The position numbers were made by a program, and so were the translations under genes. DNA of 64,000 nt from Aliirhizobium wenxiniae (GTDB lineage: Bacteria > Pseudomonadota > Alphaproteobacteria > Rhizobiales > Rhizobiaceae), in contig NZ_JAEUAN010000007.1 of assembly GCF_019511445.1 (NCBI RefSeq), positions 124,001 to 188,000 on the forward strand. The letters run 5' to 3'. Shown in pieces: positions 18,101-26,400 of the stretch; the stretch's first letter is position 1, and each line of letters opens with the position of its first letter. The notes under the pieces are model-generated. The model saw only the letters and a list, made by a program, of their open reading frames with translations, was not told where the DNA came from and made no database searches.

Positions 18101-19105
18101 TCAGTTACGCCCCGGAAGAACGCGATTCGGCGGGCGATGCCCGTCGAAAAAAGCCCTGATGTTGATGATCACCTTGTCGCCCATGTCGATGCGGCCCTCG
18201 ATCGTGGCCGATCCCATATGCGGAAGCAAGACCACCTTGCCCTCATTGGCGAGCTTGACGAGCTTGGGGTTGATAGCAGGCTCGTTCTGGTAGACGTCGA
18301 GGCCTGCACCGGCGATCTTGTCCTCGCGCAACAGCTTGATCATCGCCATCTCGTCGATGATGTCGCCACGCGCCGTGTTGACGATGATCGCGGTCGGCTG
18401 CATCAGCGCCAGACGGCGGGCTGAAATCAAATGGAAGGTTCCGGGCGTCGACGGGCAGTTGATCGACACGATATCGACACGCGCCAGCATCTGATCGAGA
18501 CTGTCCCAGTACGTCGCTTCCAGTTCGCTCTCGGTCGCCTGATTGACCGGTTTGCGGTTGTGATAATGGATCGCCAGACCGAAAGCCTTGGCGCGCCGCG
18601 CGACCGCGGTTCCGATCCGGCCCATTCCGACGATGCCGATCCGCTTGCCCCAGATCCTGCGCCCGAGCATCCAGGTCGGGCTCCATCCGGCCCAGTCGCC
18701 GGGATTGTCGGTGAGGATGCGCGAACCCTCGGCAAGGCGTCGGTTGACGGCGAGGATCAGCGCCATCGTCATGTCCGCCGTGTCTTCGGTCAGAACATTC
18801 GGCGTGTTTGTAACGGTTATGCCTTTTTCGGCGGCGGCATCGACATCGATGTGATCCGTGCCGTTGGAAAAACCGGCGATCAGCTTCATCTGCGGGCCTG
18901 CTTGCGCCAGCAGTTCCGCATCGATCTTGTCGGCGATTGTCGGGACCAGCACATCGGCGGTTGCCATTGCCGCTGCAAGCTCTTCGCGCGAGCGAGGCCG
19001 GTCATCGATGTTCAATTCTGCGTCGAAGAGTTCGCGCATGCGCGTCTCGACTGCGTCCGGCAGCTTGCGCGTGATATAAACCCTGGGTCTTTTCTTCGCA
19101 GTCAT
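18101..19105 (-). CDS. D-2-hydroxyacid dehydrogenase (glyoxylate/hydroxypyruvate reductase type)
   Basis: NAD(P)H-dependent reductase of 2-oxoacids, 334 residues. The Rossmann motif is GMGRIGTAVARRAKAFG, and VNTARGDIIDE carries the catalytic Arg region. LDVYQNEP and LLPHMGSAT give the Glu and the catalytic His. The N-terminal KRPRVYITRKLPDAVETRM matches the GyaR/GhrB subgroup. It is monocistronic and diverges from the SH3-domain gene over ~155 nt. Glyoxylate reductase is the most likely activity, but substrate preference cannot be read from sequence. Confidence 0.9.
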   Translation of the reverse strand: MTAKKRPRVYITRKLPDAVETRMRELFDAELNIDDRPRSREELAAAMATADVLVPTIADKIDAELLAQAGPQMKLIAGFSNGTDHIDVDAAAEKGITVTNTPNVLTEDTADMTMALILAVNRRLAEGSRILTDNPGDWAGWSPTWMLGRRIWGKRIGIVGMGRIGTAVARRAKAFGLAIHYHNRKPVNQATESELEATYWDSLDQMLARVDIVSINCPSTPGTFHLISARRLALMQPTAIIVNTARGDIIDEMAMIKLLREDKIAGAGLDVYQNEPAINPKLVKLANEGKVVLLPHMGSATIEGRIDMGDKVIINIRAFFDGHRPPNRVLPGRN

Positions 19106-19260
19106 CGCTCCGCCACCGCAATTTTAGGAGGTCATTAACCAAGTCGCGCGATAGTCGATCCTATCCTTGGGCGTTCTAGCAGACCCACCGGCGAAGACAA
19201 ACAAAACCTCGCAAACGGGCCTCGAAGCACATCCGTGGATCGTCAGCCAGGATCCCAACA

Positions 19261-19800
19261 ATGCGCCGCCTCATCATCGTCATCGTAGCCATCTGCTTTC
19301 CCCTGATCGCAACGCTTTCCGCTATCGTACCTGTCTATGCGCAGGGTGCTGCAAAAGGTGCGAGCGGCCTGCCGCTTCCGCGCTTCGCCAGCCTCAAATC
19401 CAAGAAGGTCAATATCCGTATCGGCCCAAGCACCGATTATGCGGTTTCATGGATGTATATGAAGGCCGGAACGCCAATGGAAATCATTCAGGAATACGAC
19501 AATTGGCGGCGTGTGCGCGATGCCGAGGGCACCGAAGGCTGGGTGAACCAGGCGCTGCTTTCCGGCGAACGCACTGCCGTTGCCGCTCCGTGGATGCGCG
19601 GCAAGGGCCAGGACATTTATGTCAACATGCGCCGGGATCCGCAAAGCTCGGCCGCAGTGATTGCCAAGCTCCAGCCGGGCGTCCAGCTCACCATCAAGGA
19701 ATGCAACGGCGACTGGTGCCAGGCGGAAACCGGTGGCGCCGAGGGCTGGGTAGCCCAGGGCGAAGTCTGGGGCGTCTATCCCGGCGAGGCCTTTAAATAA
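19261..19800 (+). CDS. Exported SH3-domain protein
   Basis: A 179-residue periplasmic protein with a Sec signal peptide (MRRLIIVIVAICFPLIATLS..., cleavage near VYAQ). Two bacterial SH3-type repeats follow. One contains VNIRIGPSTDYAVSWMYMKAG and NWRRVRDAEGTEGWVNQ; the second contains IYVNMRRDPQSSAAVIAKLQ and GDWCQAETGGAEGWV. Such domains often bind cell-wall or protein ligands. The two cysteines (CNGDWC) could form a disulfide in the periplasm. Its 3' end overlaps the convergent PfkB kinase gene by 8 nt. Confidence 0.88.
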   Translation: MRRLIIVIVAICFPLIATLSAIVPVYAQGAAKGASGLPLPRFASLKSKKVNIRIGPSTDYAVSWMYMKAGTPMEIIQEYDNWRRVRDAEGTEGWVNQALLSGERTAVAAPWMRGKGQDIYVNMRRDPQSSAAVIAKLQPGVQLTIKECNGDWCQAETGGAEGWVAQGEVWGVYPGEAFK

Positions 19801-20785
19801 GGCCTGCCTGGGCTGCTGCGTCTTTCAACGACACAAGCGGGCGCGGCCCGATCTGCTGGATAACTTCGGCCGCAGCCAGGCAACCGAGCTTGCCGCAATC
19901 TTCCAACGAACGACCCTGCGTATAGCCATAAAGGAAACCGGAGGCGAAAAGATCGCCGGCACCGGTCGTATCGACCAGTTCGTCGATTGCATAGGCATCG
20001 ATCTTAACACGCTCTTTCCCGCGAACGATAACTGCACCTTCTTCGCTGAGCGTGACCGCAGCCAGCTTACAATCCATCGCGATTTTGCCGAGAGCCAGCT
20101 CGAAATCTTCCGTTTCATAGAGCGACAGAAGTTCCTGCTTGTTGGCGAAAACGATGTCGACGGTGCCAGACCGCATCAGATCGAGGAATTCGGCGCGGTA
20201 GCGACCGACGCAGAAAGGGTCGGAAAGCGTCATCGAGACTTCGCGGCCATTGGCATGGGCGATGCGTGATGCCTCGCGGATGGCATCCTTGGCGCGCGGC
20301 GGATCCCACAGATAGCCCTCGAAATAGGTAACCTTGGCTTCGGCGACGACGTCTTCCTCGACATGTTCGGGGCCGAGCTCGACACAGGCGCCGAGATAGG
20401 TGTTCATCGAACGCTCGCCATCGGGCGTGACGAAGATCATCGAGCGGGCAGTCGGCGGATGAAGGCCTTCCGGCTTCGTCTGATAATGAACGCCCTGTGC
20501 GCGGATATCATGCTGGAAGATCTGACCCAGCTGATCCTCGGCGACCTTGCCGAAGTAAGCTGCCTTGCCGCCGAAACCGGCAATGCCGGCAGCCGTATTG
20601 CCGGCCGAACCACCCGATGCTTCAACAGCAGGCCCCATCTTGGAATAGAGAAATTCGGCGCGCTCGGCATCGATCAGATTCATGGCGCCCTTGATGATCG
20701 CATTCTCTTCAAGAAACGAATCCTCGCAGCGGGCGAGAATATCGACGATGGCATTGCCGATGGTCAGCACGTCGAACTTTGGCAT
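19793..20785 (-). CDS. PfkB family carbohydrate/nucleoside kinase (adenosine kinase type)
   Basis: Ribokinase-fold kinase of 330 residues. The N-terminal FDVLTIGNAIVDILA and GGSAGNTAAGIAGFGGKAAYFG form the substrate site. DTTGAGDLFASGFLYG is the C-terminal PfkB signature with the anion hole and catalytic Asp. Closely similar rhizobial proteins are labelled adenosine kinase, but sugar substrates are equally possible. It is monocistronic. The 8-nt tail overlap with the SH3-domain gene is unlikely to matter beyond antisense contact of the 3' ends. Confidence 0.88.
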   Translation of the reverse strand: MPKFDVLTIGNAIVDILARCEDSFLEENAIIKGAMNLIDAERAEFLYSKMGPAVEASGGSAGNTAAGIAGFGGKAAYFGKVAEDQLGQIFQHDIRAQGVHYQTKPEGLHPPTARSMIFVTPDGERSMNTYLGACVELGPEHVEEDVVAEAKVTYFEGYLWDPPRAKDAIREASRIAHANGREVSMTLSDPFCVGRYRAEFLDLMRSGTVDIVFANKQELLSLYETEDFELALGKIAMDCKLAAVTLSEEGAVIVRGKERVKIDAYAIDELVDTTGAGDLFASGFLYGYTQGRSLEDCGKLGCLAAAEVIQQIGPRPLVSLKDAAAQAGLI

Positions 20786-21068
20786 TCAGTCTTCATCCTT
20801 TTGCGTTCAAGCTTGCGCCATGGGTAGTGGCCTTTTTCCGCCAAGGGAAGAAGAAATGTTTTAGCCTTAATGCCTGCCGTGCTTTGGGTTTGCGCTCAAT
20901 TGCCATCTGTCATCTGGCCGTCACGGTTCGCGTCTATGTTCGGGGTGTCCGGTAAGGTTGGCTGCCACGGATGTACTGGCGGCTGACTGCCGGATTTTCT
21001 GTTTTGATATCAGGCTGGATCACGGCACCTCTGCATATCTGCATTTGTTGCAAGCAGCCTTATGCGCC

Positions 21069-21148
21069 AGAGCACCGTGCGGACGCACGGCGCTCTATCT
21101 CATTGAATCTACGCATCAGGCTTTCCGAAAATCGATTCCGATTTTCGG
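21069..21148. repeat. RIME-like intergenic palindromic element
   Basis: Two hairpins lie in the 410-nt gap between the PfkB kinase and the AEC transporter. AGAGCACCGTGC/GCACGGCGCTCT (21069-21096) has one mismatch. CCGAAAATCG-ATTC-CGATTTTCGG (21125-21148) is a perfect 10-bp stem. Paired palindromes of this kind are typical of Rhizobium intergenic mosaic elements. The rest of the gap (20786-21068) shows nothing recognisable. Confidence 0.5.
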
Positions 21149-21196
21149 GCCGATGCTGTAGACGCATGGGGTCGGAATATTCCAAGGTCCCTCCAC

Positions 21197-22141
21197 GTGT
21201 CGCTTGTCCTCGCCAATGTTCTCCCCGTTTTCATTCTCATTCTGCTCGGCTGGCTGATCGCCAAATCCGGCCTGCTCAAGGCCGAAACGGGTGACGCGCT
21301 CGGCGAATTCGTCTTCAAGATCGCCGTACCCATGCTGATCTTTCGCACCTTGGCGACTGCGCATTTCGAAGGCGTCTCGCCTTTCCGATTGTGGGCGGCC
21401 TATTTTATCGGCGTTGCGATCACATGGACGATCGGCTCCCTTCTCGCCAGACATGCCTTCGGGCGGGATGCCAAGGTGGCGGTGATTGCCGGCATGTCCG
21501 CAAGCTTCGCCAACAATGTCTTTATCGGCCTTCCGCTGGTCGATCACATTGTCGGACATGATGGCCTGGTCGCCATTTCCATCCTTCTTGCCATCCATCT
21601 GCCGATCATGATGATCGTCGGCACGATTTTGATGGAGAATGCCTCGGCCAAAGTGGACGGTACGGCGGCCCGCGGCATTTTCGCCGTGCTGAAACAGGTC
21701 GGATCGAACCTTGCGCGCAATCCGCTCGTCATTGCATTGGCACTCGGGCTTGCCTTCAATCTTTCCGGCCTGTCGATGAACGCACCCGTCGCGCTGGTCG
21801 TTGACCAGATTGCCGGTTCAGCCAGCCCGGCCGCACTGATTTCGATCGGGATGGCGCTGACGCGTTATCCGATCAAGGGCGATCTGGGGCTTTCCTCCAC
21901 CGCAGCCATGCTCAAGCTATTCCTGATGCCGGCGTCCGTATTTGCGGCCTGCCAGCTGCTGAACCTGAGGCCGGACTGGACCGCTGCGTTGGTCCTGACC
22001 TCGTCGGTTCCGACAGGCATCAATGCCTGGCTGATTGCCCAGCGTTTTCGCTCCAGCCAGAGCCTTGCCGCTTCCGTCATCAGCATCACAACCGCCTTCG
22101 GCGTCATCTCCGTCAGCATGTGGGCCTGGCTGCTTTCCTGA
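21197..22141 (+). CDS. AEC (auxin efflux carrier) family transporter
   Basis: Inner-membrane transporter of 314 residues with about ten predicted helices in two five-helix halves. It has the family N-terminal motif NVLPVFILILLGWLIAKSGL and a mid-protein loop before IFAVLKQVGSNLARNPLVIAL. Bacterial members move malate, malonate or other organic anions. The start is a GTG at 21197 with AAGG ~9 nt upstream; no in-frame ATG precedes the first helix. It is monocistronic and convergent with cycM. Substrate unknown. Confidence 0.88.
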   Translation: MSLVLANVLPVFILILLGWLIAKSGLLKAETGDALGEFVFKIAVPMLIFRTLATAHFEGVSPFRLWAAYFIGVAITWTIGSLLARHAFGRDAKVAVIAGMSASFANNVFIGLPLVDHIVGHDGLVAISILLAIHLPIMMIVGTILMENASAKVDGTAARGIFAVLKQVGSNLARNPLVIALALGLAFNLSGLSMNAPVALVVDQIAGSASPAALISIGMALTRYPIKGDLGLSSTAAMLKLFLMPASVFAACQLLNLRPDWTAALVLTSSVPTGINAWLIAQRFRSSQSLAASVISITTAFGVISVSMWAWLLS

Positions 22142-22154
22142 CAGGCGGCAGAAT

Positions 22155-22180
22155 GCAAAACGCCCGGCTGGGCCGGGCGT
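22155..22180 (-). terminator. Terminator of cycM
   Basis: Stem CGCCCGGC / GCCGGGCG with a 3-nt loop. On the minus strand it is followed by TTTTG, fitting an end for cycM transcription. It may also end the AEC transcript. Confidence 0.65.
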
Positions 22181-22208
22181 CATCACAATAAACTTCAGCA
22201 GTTTGAAA

Positions 22209-22787
22209 TCAGTTTGTAGCCGGTTCCGGCGCGTTCGGGTCCGGCAGCGGCGCCGGGCTGTCGGACTGTTCGCGGATATAAGCGAGCAGATTGGCGCGTT
22301 CCTTGTCGTTCTTGATACCGGCAAAGCCCATGGCCGTGCCCTTCACATAGGCCTTCGGGCCGGCAAGGAAGTGGTTCAGGTGTTCGAAGGTCCAGGTTTC
22401 CTGGCCGCCCTTCGAGAAATCCTTCATTGCAGCGGAATAAGAGAAGCCCTCATGGGTGGCGATCGGGCGGTTTACGAGACCCCAGAGATCGGGACCAACC
22501 TTGTTGGGCCCTCCCTTCTCGATGGAGTGACATGCCTGACACTTCTTGAAAGCGGTAGCACCGGCGCTCGCATCTGCGCTCGCCAGAAGCTGGCCGACCG
22601 GCACGGCGACCGGAGCTGCTTCCGCTGCTGCCTCGCCGCCAGCTGCCTCTTCTGCTGCGGCGATTACAAAACCTTCCTTTTCAGGAGCTGGAGAGTGAAA
22701 AATACCCTCCGAAGCGATAGAAACCGACATCATGACAAAAACAGTGGCAAGCAACGCACCAACCGACATATTCACGTAGGGGTTCAT
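22209..22787 (-). CDS. cycM: Membrane-anchored c-type cytochrome (CycM)
   Basis: Electron carrier of 192 residues anchored in the inner membrane by an uncleaved N-terminal helix ([20 protein letters not shown]). An Ala/Glu-rich linker (~35-75) leads to a class I cytochrome c domain. Haem is bound covalently at CQACH, and the likely axial Met is in KGTAMGFAG. CycM of Bradyrhizobium and rhizobia feeds an aa3-type cytochrome oxidase. The start [10 protein letters not shown] has GGAGC 9 nt upstream; a longer open frame to 23045 is not used. It is divergent from kdsB with ~170 nt between. Confidence 0.93.
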   Translation of the reverse strand: MNPYVNMSVGALLATVFVMMSVSIASEGIFHSPAPEKEGFVIAAAEEAAGGEAAAEAAPVAVPVGQLLASADASAGATAFKKCQACHSIEKGGPNKVGPDLWGLVNRPIATHEGFSYSAAMKDFSKGGQETWTFEHLNHFLAGPKAYVKGTAMGFAGIKNDKERANLLAYIREQSDSPAPLPDPNAPEPATN

Positions 22788-22956
22788 CCAGAGCTCCTTC
22801 CCATCTCGTTGGCTACCCTCTGGACCAACTTGCGGTACAAACGGCCATCTTGCAATCGCGCGGAAGCTATGTCTTTTGCCAAATCGTTGCAATTGGAAAC
22901 AAAACGCGCCGCATGAGACTTTTTGACACTCTTGACGCGAGAATTGAAGGCCTTCG

Positions 22957-23715
22957 ATGACACAACCGGCAGCAGAAAAAACACTGGTCATGATCCCTGC
23001 CCGCATGGCTTCGACGCGACTGCCCAACAAGCCGCTCGCGGACATTGCCGGTCTGCCGATGATCGTTCAGGTAGCGAAGCGTGCGCAAGAAGCAAAGGCC
23101 GGACGCGTTGTCGTGGCCGTCGACGAGCAGGCCGTGTTCGATGTCGTGAAGGCAGCCGGTTTCGATGTCGTCATGACACGCCAAGATCACCAGTCCGGCT
23201 CCGATCGCATCTACGAGGCGTTGCAGAAGGCTGACCCGGAGGGCAAGGCCGAGTATATCATTAACGTCCAGGGCGACCTGCCGACGATCGAGGCGGAAGT
23301 GGTGCGTGCATCGCTGCGTCCGCTGCTCGACAACGCCTCGACCGATATCGCGACGCTCACCGTCGAAATCACCGACGAGCACGAGAAGACCAATCCCAAT
23401 GTGGTGAAAATCGTCGGCTCTCCGATTTCAGAAACGCGGCTGAAGGCGCTCTACTTCACCCGCGCAACCGCGCCTTACGGCGATGGCCCGCTCTATCATC
23501 ACATCGGCCTTTATACCTACCGGCGTGCGGCGCTGGAAAAATTCGTGTCGCTCGGCCCGTCGCCGCTGGAGATGCGCGAGCGGCTGGAACAGCTGCGTGC
23601 ACTCGAAGCCGGAATGCGGATCGATGCCGAGATCGTCCATTCGATCCCGCTCGGTGTCGATACGCCTGAAGACCTTGAAAAAGCCCGCGCGATCCTGACG
23701 TCACGCCAATCCTGA
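22957..23715 (+). CDS. kdsB: 3-deoxy-manno-octulosonate cytidylyltransferase
   Basis: Makes CMP-Kdo for lipopolysaccharide inner-core assembly. The 252 residues hold the nucleotide-binding [16 protein letters not shown] at the N-terminus. [16 protein letters not shown] and [18 protein letters not shown] contact the Kdo and CTP sites. The C-terminal [19 protein letters not shown] is also conserved. It lies 11 nt upstream of pheA on the same strand, so the two are likely co-transcribed although the pathways are unrelated. Confidence 0.96.
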   Translation: MTQPAAEKTLVMIPARMASTRLPNKPLADIAGLPMIVQVAKRAQEAKAGRVVVAVDEQAVFDVVKAAGFDVVMTRQDHQSGSDRIYEALQKADPEGKAEYIINVQGDLPTIEAEVVRASLRPLLDNASTDIATLTVEITDEHEKTNPNVVKIVGSPISETRLKALYFTRATAPYGDGPLYHHIGLYTYRRAALEKFVSLGPSPLEMRERLEQLRALEAGMRIDAEIVHSIPLGVDTPEDLEKARAILTSRQS

Positions 23716-23726
23716 AGAGGCACGAG

Positions 23727-24590
23727 ATGACCACGCTGACTAATCGCATCGCCTTCCAGGGTGACTACGGCGCCAATTCCGACATGGCGTGCCGCGACAT
23801 GTTTCCGGATATGGAGCCGTTGCCCTGCGCAACTTTCGAGGATGCGTTTCAGGCGCTGGAAAGCGGCGAAGCCGATCTGGCGATGATCCCGATCGAAAAC
23901 ACGATCGCCGGGCGCGTGGCCGATATCCATACGCTTTTGCCAGAATCGCGACTGCATATCATCGGCGAATATTTCATGCCGATCCGCTTCCAGCTGATGG
24001 TTCTGCCGGGCGTCAAGCATGACGATATCCGTACCGTGCACAGCCATATCCATGCACTTGGCCAATGCCGCAAGATCATCCGCTCGAACGGCTGGAAAGC
24101 CGTGGTTGCCGGCGACACGGCAGGGGCTGCCAAGATGGTGGCGGAAAAAGGCGATCACTCGATGGCAGCCCTTGCGCCACGGCTTGCCGCAGACCTCTAC
24201 AAGCTCGAGATCCTTGCTGAGAACGTCGAAGATACGGAAAACAACGTGACCCGTTTCGTCGTCCTGTCACGCGACGAGAAATGGGTGCAGCGGAATAACC
24301 CGGAAGACGTGATCGTCACGACCTTCGTCTTCAATGTGCGAAACATCCCGGCCGCCCTCTACAAGGCGATGGGCGGTTTTGCGACCAATGGGATCAACAT
24401 GACCAAGCTCGAAAGCTATCAGCTGGGCGGCAAGTTCGTGGCGACCCAGTTCTACGCCGATATCGAAGGCCACCCGGACGATGCACCGGTGCGTCGGGCG
24501 CTGGAGGAACTGCGGTTCTTCTCGGAAAAGGTCCGTATTCTCGGAAGCTACAAGGGTCACCCGATGCGCGGAGCGCTGCAGAAAGCATAA
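23727..24590 (+). CDS. pheA: Prephenate dehydratase
   Basis: Converts prephenate to phenylpyruvate in phenylalanine synthesis. It is a monofunctional enzyme of 287 residues without a chorismate mutase domain. The catalytic NNVTRFVVLS motif lies near residue 173. The C-terminal ACT regulatory domain (~195-280) includes AALYKAMGGFATNGINMTKLES, where phenylalanine would bind for feedback inhibition. The ESYQ sequence replaces the usual ESRP. Another housekeeping shikimate-pathway gene, aroA, is found at 51.3-52.6 kb but is not linked. Confidence 0.95.
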   Translation: MTTLTNRIAFQGDYGANSDMACRDMFPDMEPLPCATFEDAFQALESGEADLAMIPIENTIAGRVADIHTLLPESRLHIIGEYFMPIRFQLMVLPGVKHDDIRTVHSHIHALGQCRKIIRSNGWKAVVAGDTAGAAKMVAEKGDHSMAALAPRLAADLYKLEILAENVEDTENNVTRFVVLSRDEKWVQRNNPEDVIVTTFVFNVRNIPAALYKAMGGFATNGINMTKLESYQLGGKFVATQFYADIEGHPDDAPVRRALEELRFFSEKVRILGSYKGHPMRGALQKA

Positions 24591-24651
24591 TGTGCTGTAA
24601 CGCGCCAAACCACATAGAGGCGCTGACAGAGTAGCCTCAAGCTTAACAGAG

Positions 24652-24676
24652 GCGGCGCGCGAAACGCCGCTTTTCC
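24652..24676 (+). terminator. Terminator of the kdsB-pheA unit
   Basis: GCGGCG / CGCCGC stem with a 7-nt loop followed by TTTTCCTGTTT, about 60 nt after the pheA stop. Confidence 0.65.
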
Positions 24677-24729
24677 TGTTTAAGGCGGCTTCGATATTGG
24701 CCTGCCTGCACAGACCATCGAACAATCAC

Positions 24730-25707
24730 TCAAGCCACTCCCGAAACCTCATCCGGCCAATCGATCCAGTCCTTCATCAGCCGATAGGCGATCGCGCCGC
24801 TGGCGGGGCCGAAGGGTTTTACATCCGGGCCGGCGTCCAGCATGCTTTTCACCTCGTCACGGGTAAACCACCGGACATCCGACATTTCCTGCGGATCGAT
24901 GGTGATCTCGGTCGAGAGCGCTTCCGAATAACAGCCGATCATCAGCGAATGCGGCATCGGCCAAGGCTGGGAAGCGTGATAACGCACCCGACCGACCTCA
25001 ATGCCCGATTCCTCGACCGTCTCGCGGCGCACCGCATGTTCGATCGTCTCGCCTGGTTCGACGAAACCGGCGAGGCAGGAATACATGCCCTCCTGAAAAT
25101 GATGGCTGCGCCCGAGTAGGCAGCGATCGTTTTCGACATCGACCGTCAGCATGATGACAACCGGATCGGTGCGCGGGAACATCATGTGCTGGCACTCAGT
25201 ACAAACCCGCTTGTAGCCGCCGATCTTCATGTCCGTCGGCGAGCCGCATTTGCCGCAATAGCGATTGGCCGCGTTCCAGGACAGAAGCGAGATCGCCTGG
25301 GCGACTTCACCCTGCAGTTCCGCATCGATCAGCGCTTCGCGGTAAAGCGCGCGGGCATCTGTCGGCTTGTACTGGCCGGCAAGCTCTTCGGCCGCGACAT
25401 CGACCGGGATCGCGACGCGCGGCTCGCCATTTTCGCGGTAACCGAGCAGGATGGCATTGTCGAAATCCGGCTTCAGTTCCGCCAGTTCGTAAGCCGCAAA
25501 AAGCGGATCCAGAACCTGTTCGTCATGCTTGAGAACGAGCTTTGCACCGGCAAAGGCGAGAATATGGGTACCTTCGATCGCGAGCGCCTCGCTGACGCAA
25601 TCATCCGCACGATATTCGGCCCGCCGGTCCAGCCTGTTGCCGGAAAAGGCCGTCAGGTTGCCGGGCTCGGGATGGGGGGCATCCGATTCGAAAAGTCTTT
25701 TTGTCAT
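24730..25707 (-). CDS. nudC: NAD+ diphosphatase / NAD-RNA decapping Nudix hydrolase NudC
   Basis: Hydrolyses NAD(H) to NMN(H) and AMP and can remove NAD caps from RNA. Of 325 residues, the zinc ribbon is CGKCGSPTDMKIGGYKRVCTEC. The Nudix box is GFVEPGETIEHAVRRETVEESGIEVG with the full GX5EX7REXXEEXGX pattern. SQPWPMPHSLMIGC is the NudC-specific motif that follows. The N-terminal domain is that of long NudC. Its ATG overlaps the stop of the upstream HIT gene by 3-4 nt, so the two are co-translated. Confidence 0.95.
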   Translation of the reverse strand: MTKRLFESDAPHPEPGNLTAFSGNRLDRRAEYRADDCVSEALAIEGTHILAFAGAKLVLKHDEQVLDPLFAAYELAELKPDFDNAILLGYRENGEPRVAIPVDVAAEELAGQYKPTDARALYREALIDAELQGEVAQAISLLSWNAANRYCGKCGSPTDMKIGGYKRVCTECQHMMFPRTDPVVIMLTVDVENDRCLLGRSHHFQEGMYSCLAGFVEPGETIEHAVRRETVEESGIEVGRVRYHASQPWPMPHSLMIGCYSEALSTEITIDPQEMSDVRWFTRDEVKSMLDAGPDVKPFGPASGAIAYRLMKDWIDWPDEVSGVA

Positions 25708-26114
25708 GATACGAGATTTTCCGTCAGGCTTTTGATCAACGACTGCTTGGCTGTATCTTGATAAGCTTCCGTCTGCCCGTAACCCCAGATCGGACCGGGC
25801 CAGTTCGGATCACCATCGAACCGGGCGACGATATGCACATGCAGCTGGCGAACGATATTGCCGATCGCGGCGACATTGATCTTTTCGGCCCCTGTCGCCT
25901 TTTTCAGCGCGGCGGCGACCATGTTGGTTTCGAAGGTCAGAAGCGCCTGATCGAGCGGGGTGAGCTCAAAGAGTTCGCTCATGCCGTCGCGCTGCGGCAC
26001 CAGCATGAACCAGGGCCAGCGGCTATCCTTCATGATCCGGAGCTGACAGAGACCAAGGTTCTCCACCAGCTCGGTGTCCCTGGCAAGCCGTGGATCCAAT
26101 TCAAAGGTGCTCAA
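25704..26114 (-). CDS. HIT-family nucleotide hydrolase/transferase
   Basis: A 136-residue histidine-triad-type protein with a core of NIVRQLHVHIVARFDGDPNWPGP. The first triad His is Gln (QLHVH), a variant seen in alphaproteobacterial HIT proteins that keeps the nucleophilic HVH pair. The substrate may be a dinucleoside polyphosphate or adenylated metabolite. The start is a TTG (LSTFELDPRL) with GGGGAGGA 6 nt before it; the open frame upstream lacks homology. It overlaps nudC downstream, a sensible pairing of two nucleotide hydrolases. Confidence 0.85.
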   Translation of the reverse strand: MSTFELDPRLARDTELVENLGLCQLRIMKDSRWPWFMLVPQRDGMSELFELTPLDQALLTFETNMVAAALKKATGAEKINVAAIGNIVRQLHVHIVARFDGDPNWPGPIWGYGQTEAYQDTAKQSLIKSLTENLVS

Positions 26115-26176
26115 GCGATCCTCCCCGGCATTTCGTCGTTGTGATTTTCGATACTGACAGTTTTTTACAGGGTTGG

Positions 26177-26205
26177 CTTGCATTTGGAAGCATTATTGCC
26201 GATAT
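26177..26205 (+). promoter_or_regulatory. Sigma-70 promoter of the SRP RNA gene
   Basis: CTTGCA (26177-26182), 17-nt spacer, CGATAT (26200-26205). This closely follows rhizobial CTTGAC-N17-CTATAT and places the start at ~26211, the first base of the SRP RNA stem. Confidence 0.7.
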
Positions 26206-26210
26206 GTGCG

Positions 26211-26310
26211 GCGGGAGGTTGGTGGTGGACGAGCCACTCGCCAACCGGGTCAGGTCCGGAAGGAAGCAGCCCTAACGAGCCAGGCACGGGTCGCCGTGCC
26301 AGCCTCCCAC
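26211..26310 (+). ncRNA. ffs: Signal recognition particle RNA (4.5S, small bacterial type)
   Basis: About 100 nt forming one long imperfect hairpin. GGGAGG (26213-26218) pairs with CCTCCC (26303-26308). The apical part has the invariant domain IV sequence GGTCAGGTCCGGAAGGAAGCAGCCC, the Ffh-binding loop (GGAA tetraloop with asymmetric internal loop). It guides co-translational membrane targeting with Ffh and FtsY. The position just upstream of dnaX is conserved in many bacteria. Confidence 0.95.
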
Positions 26311-26400
26311 CTTCTCATCTTGGTCAACATCCGGCCCGGTCAAGATCGCCTGACAGCCGGAATGGCCCGTAAAGGCCCGAAGGCCTATAGTCAGGACCTT

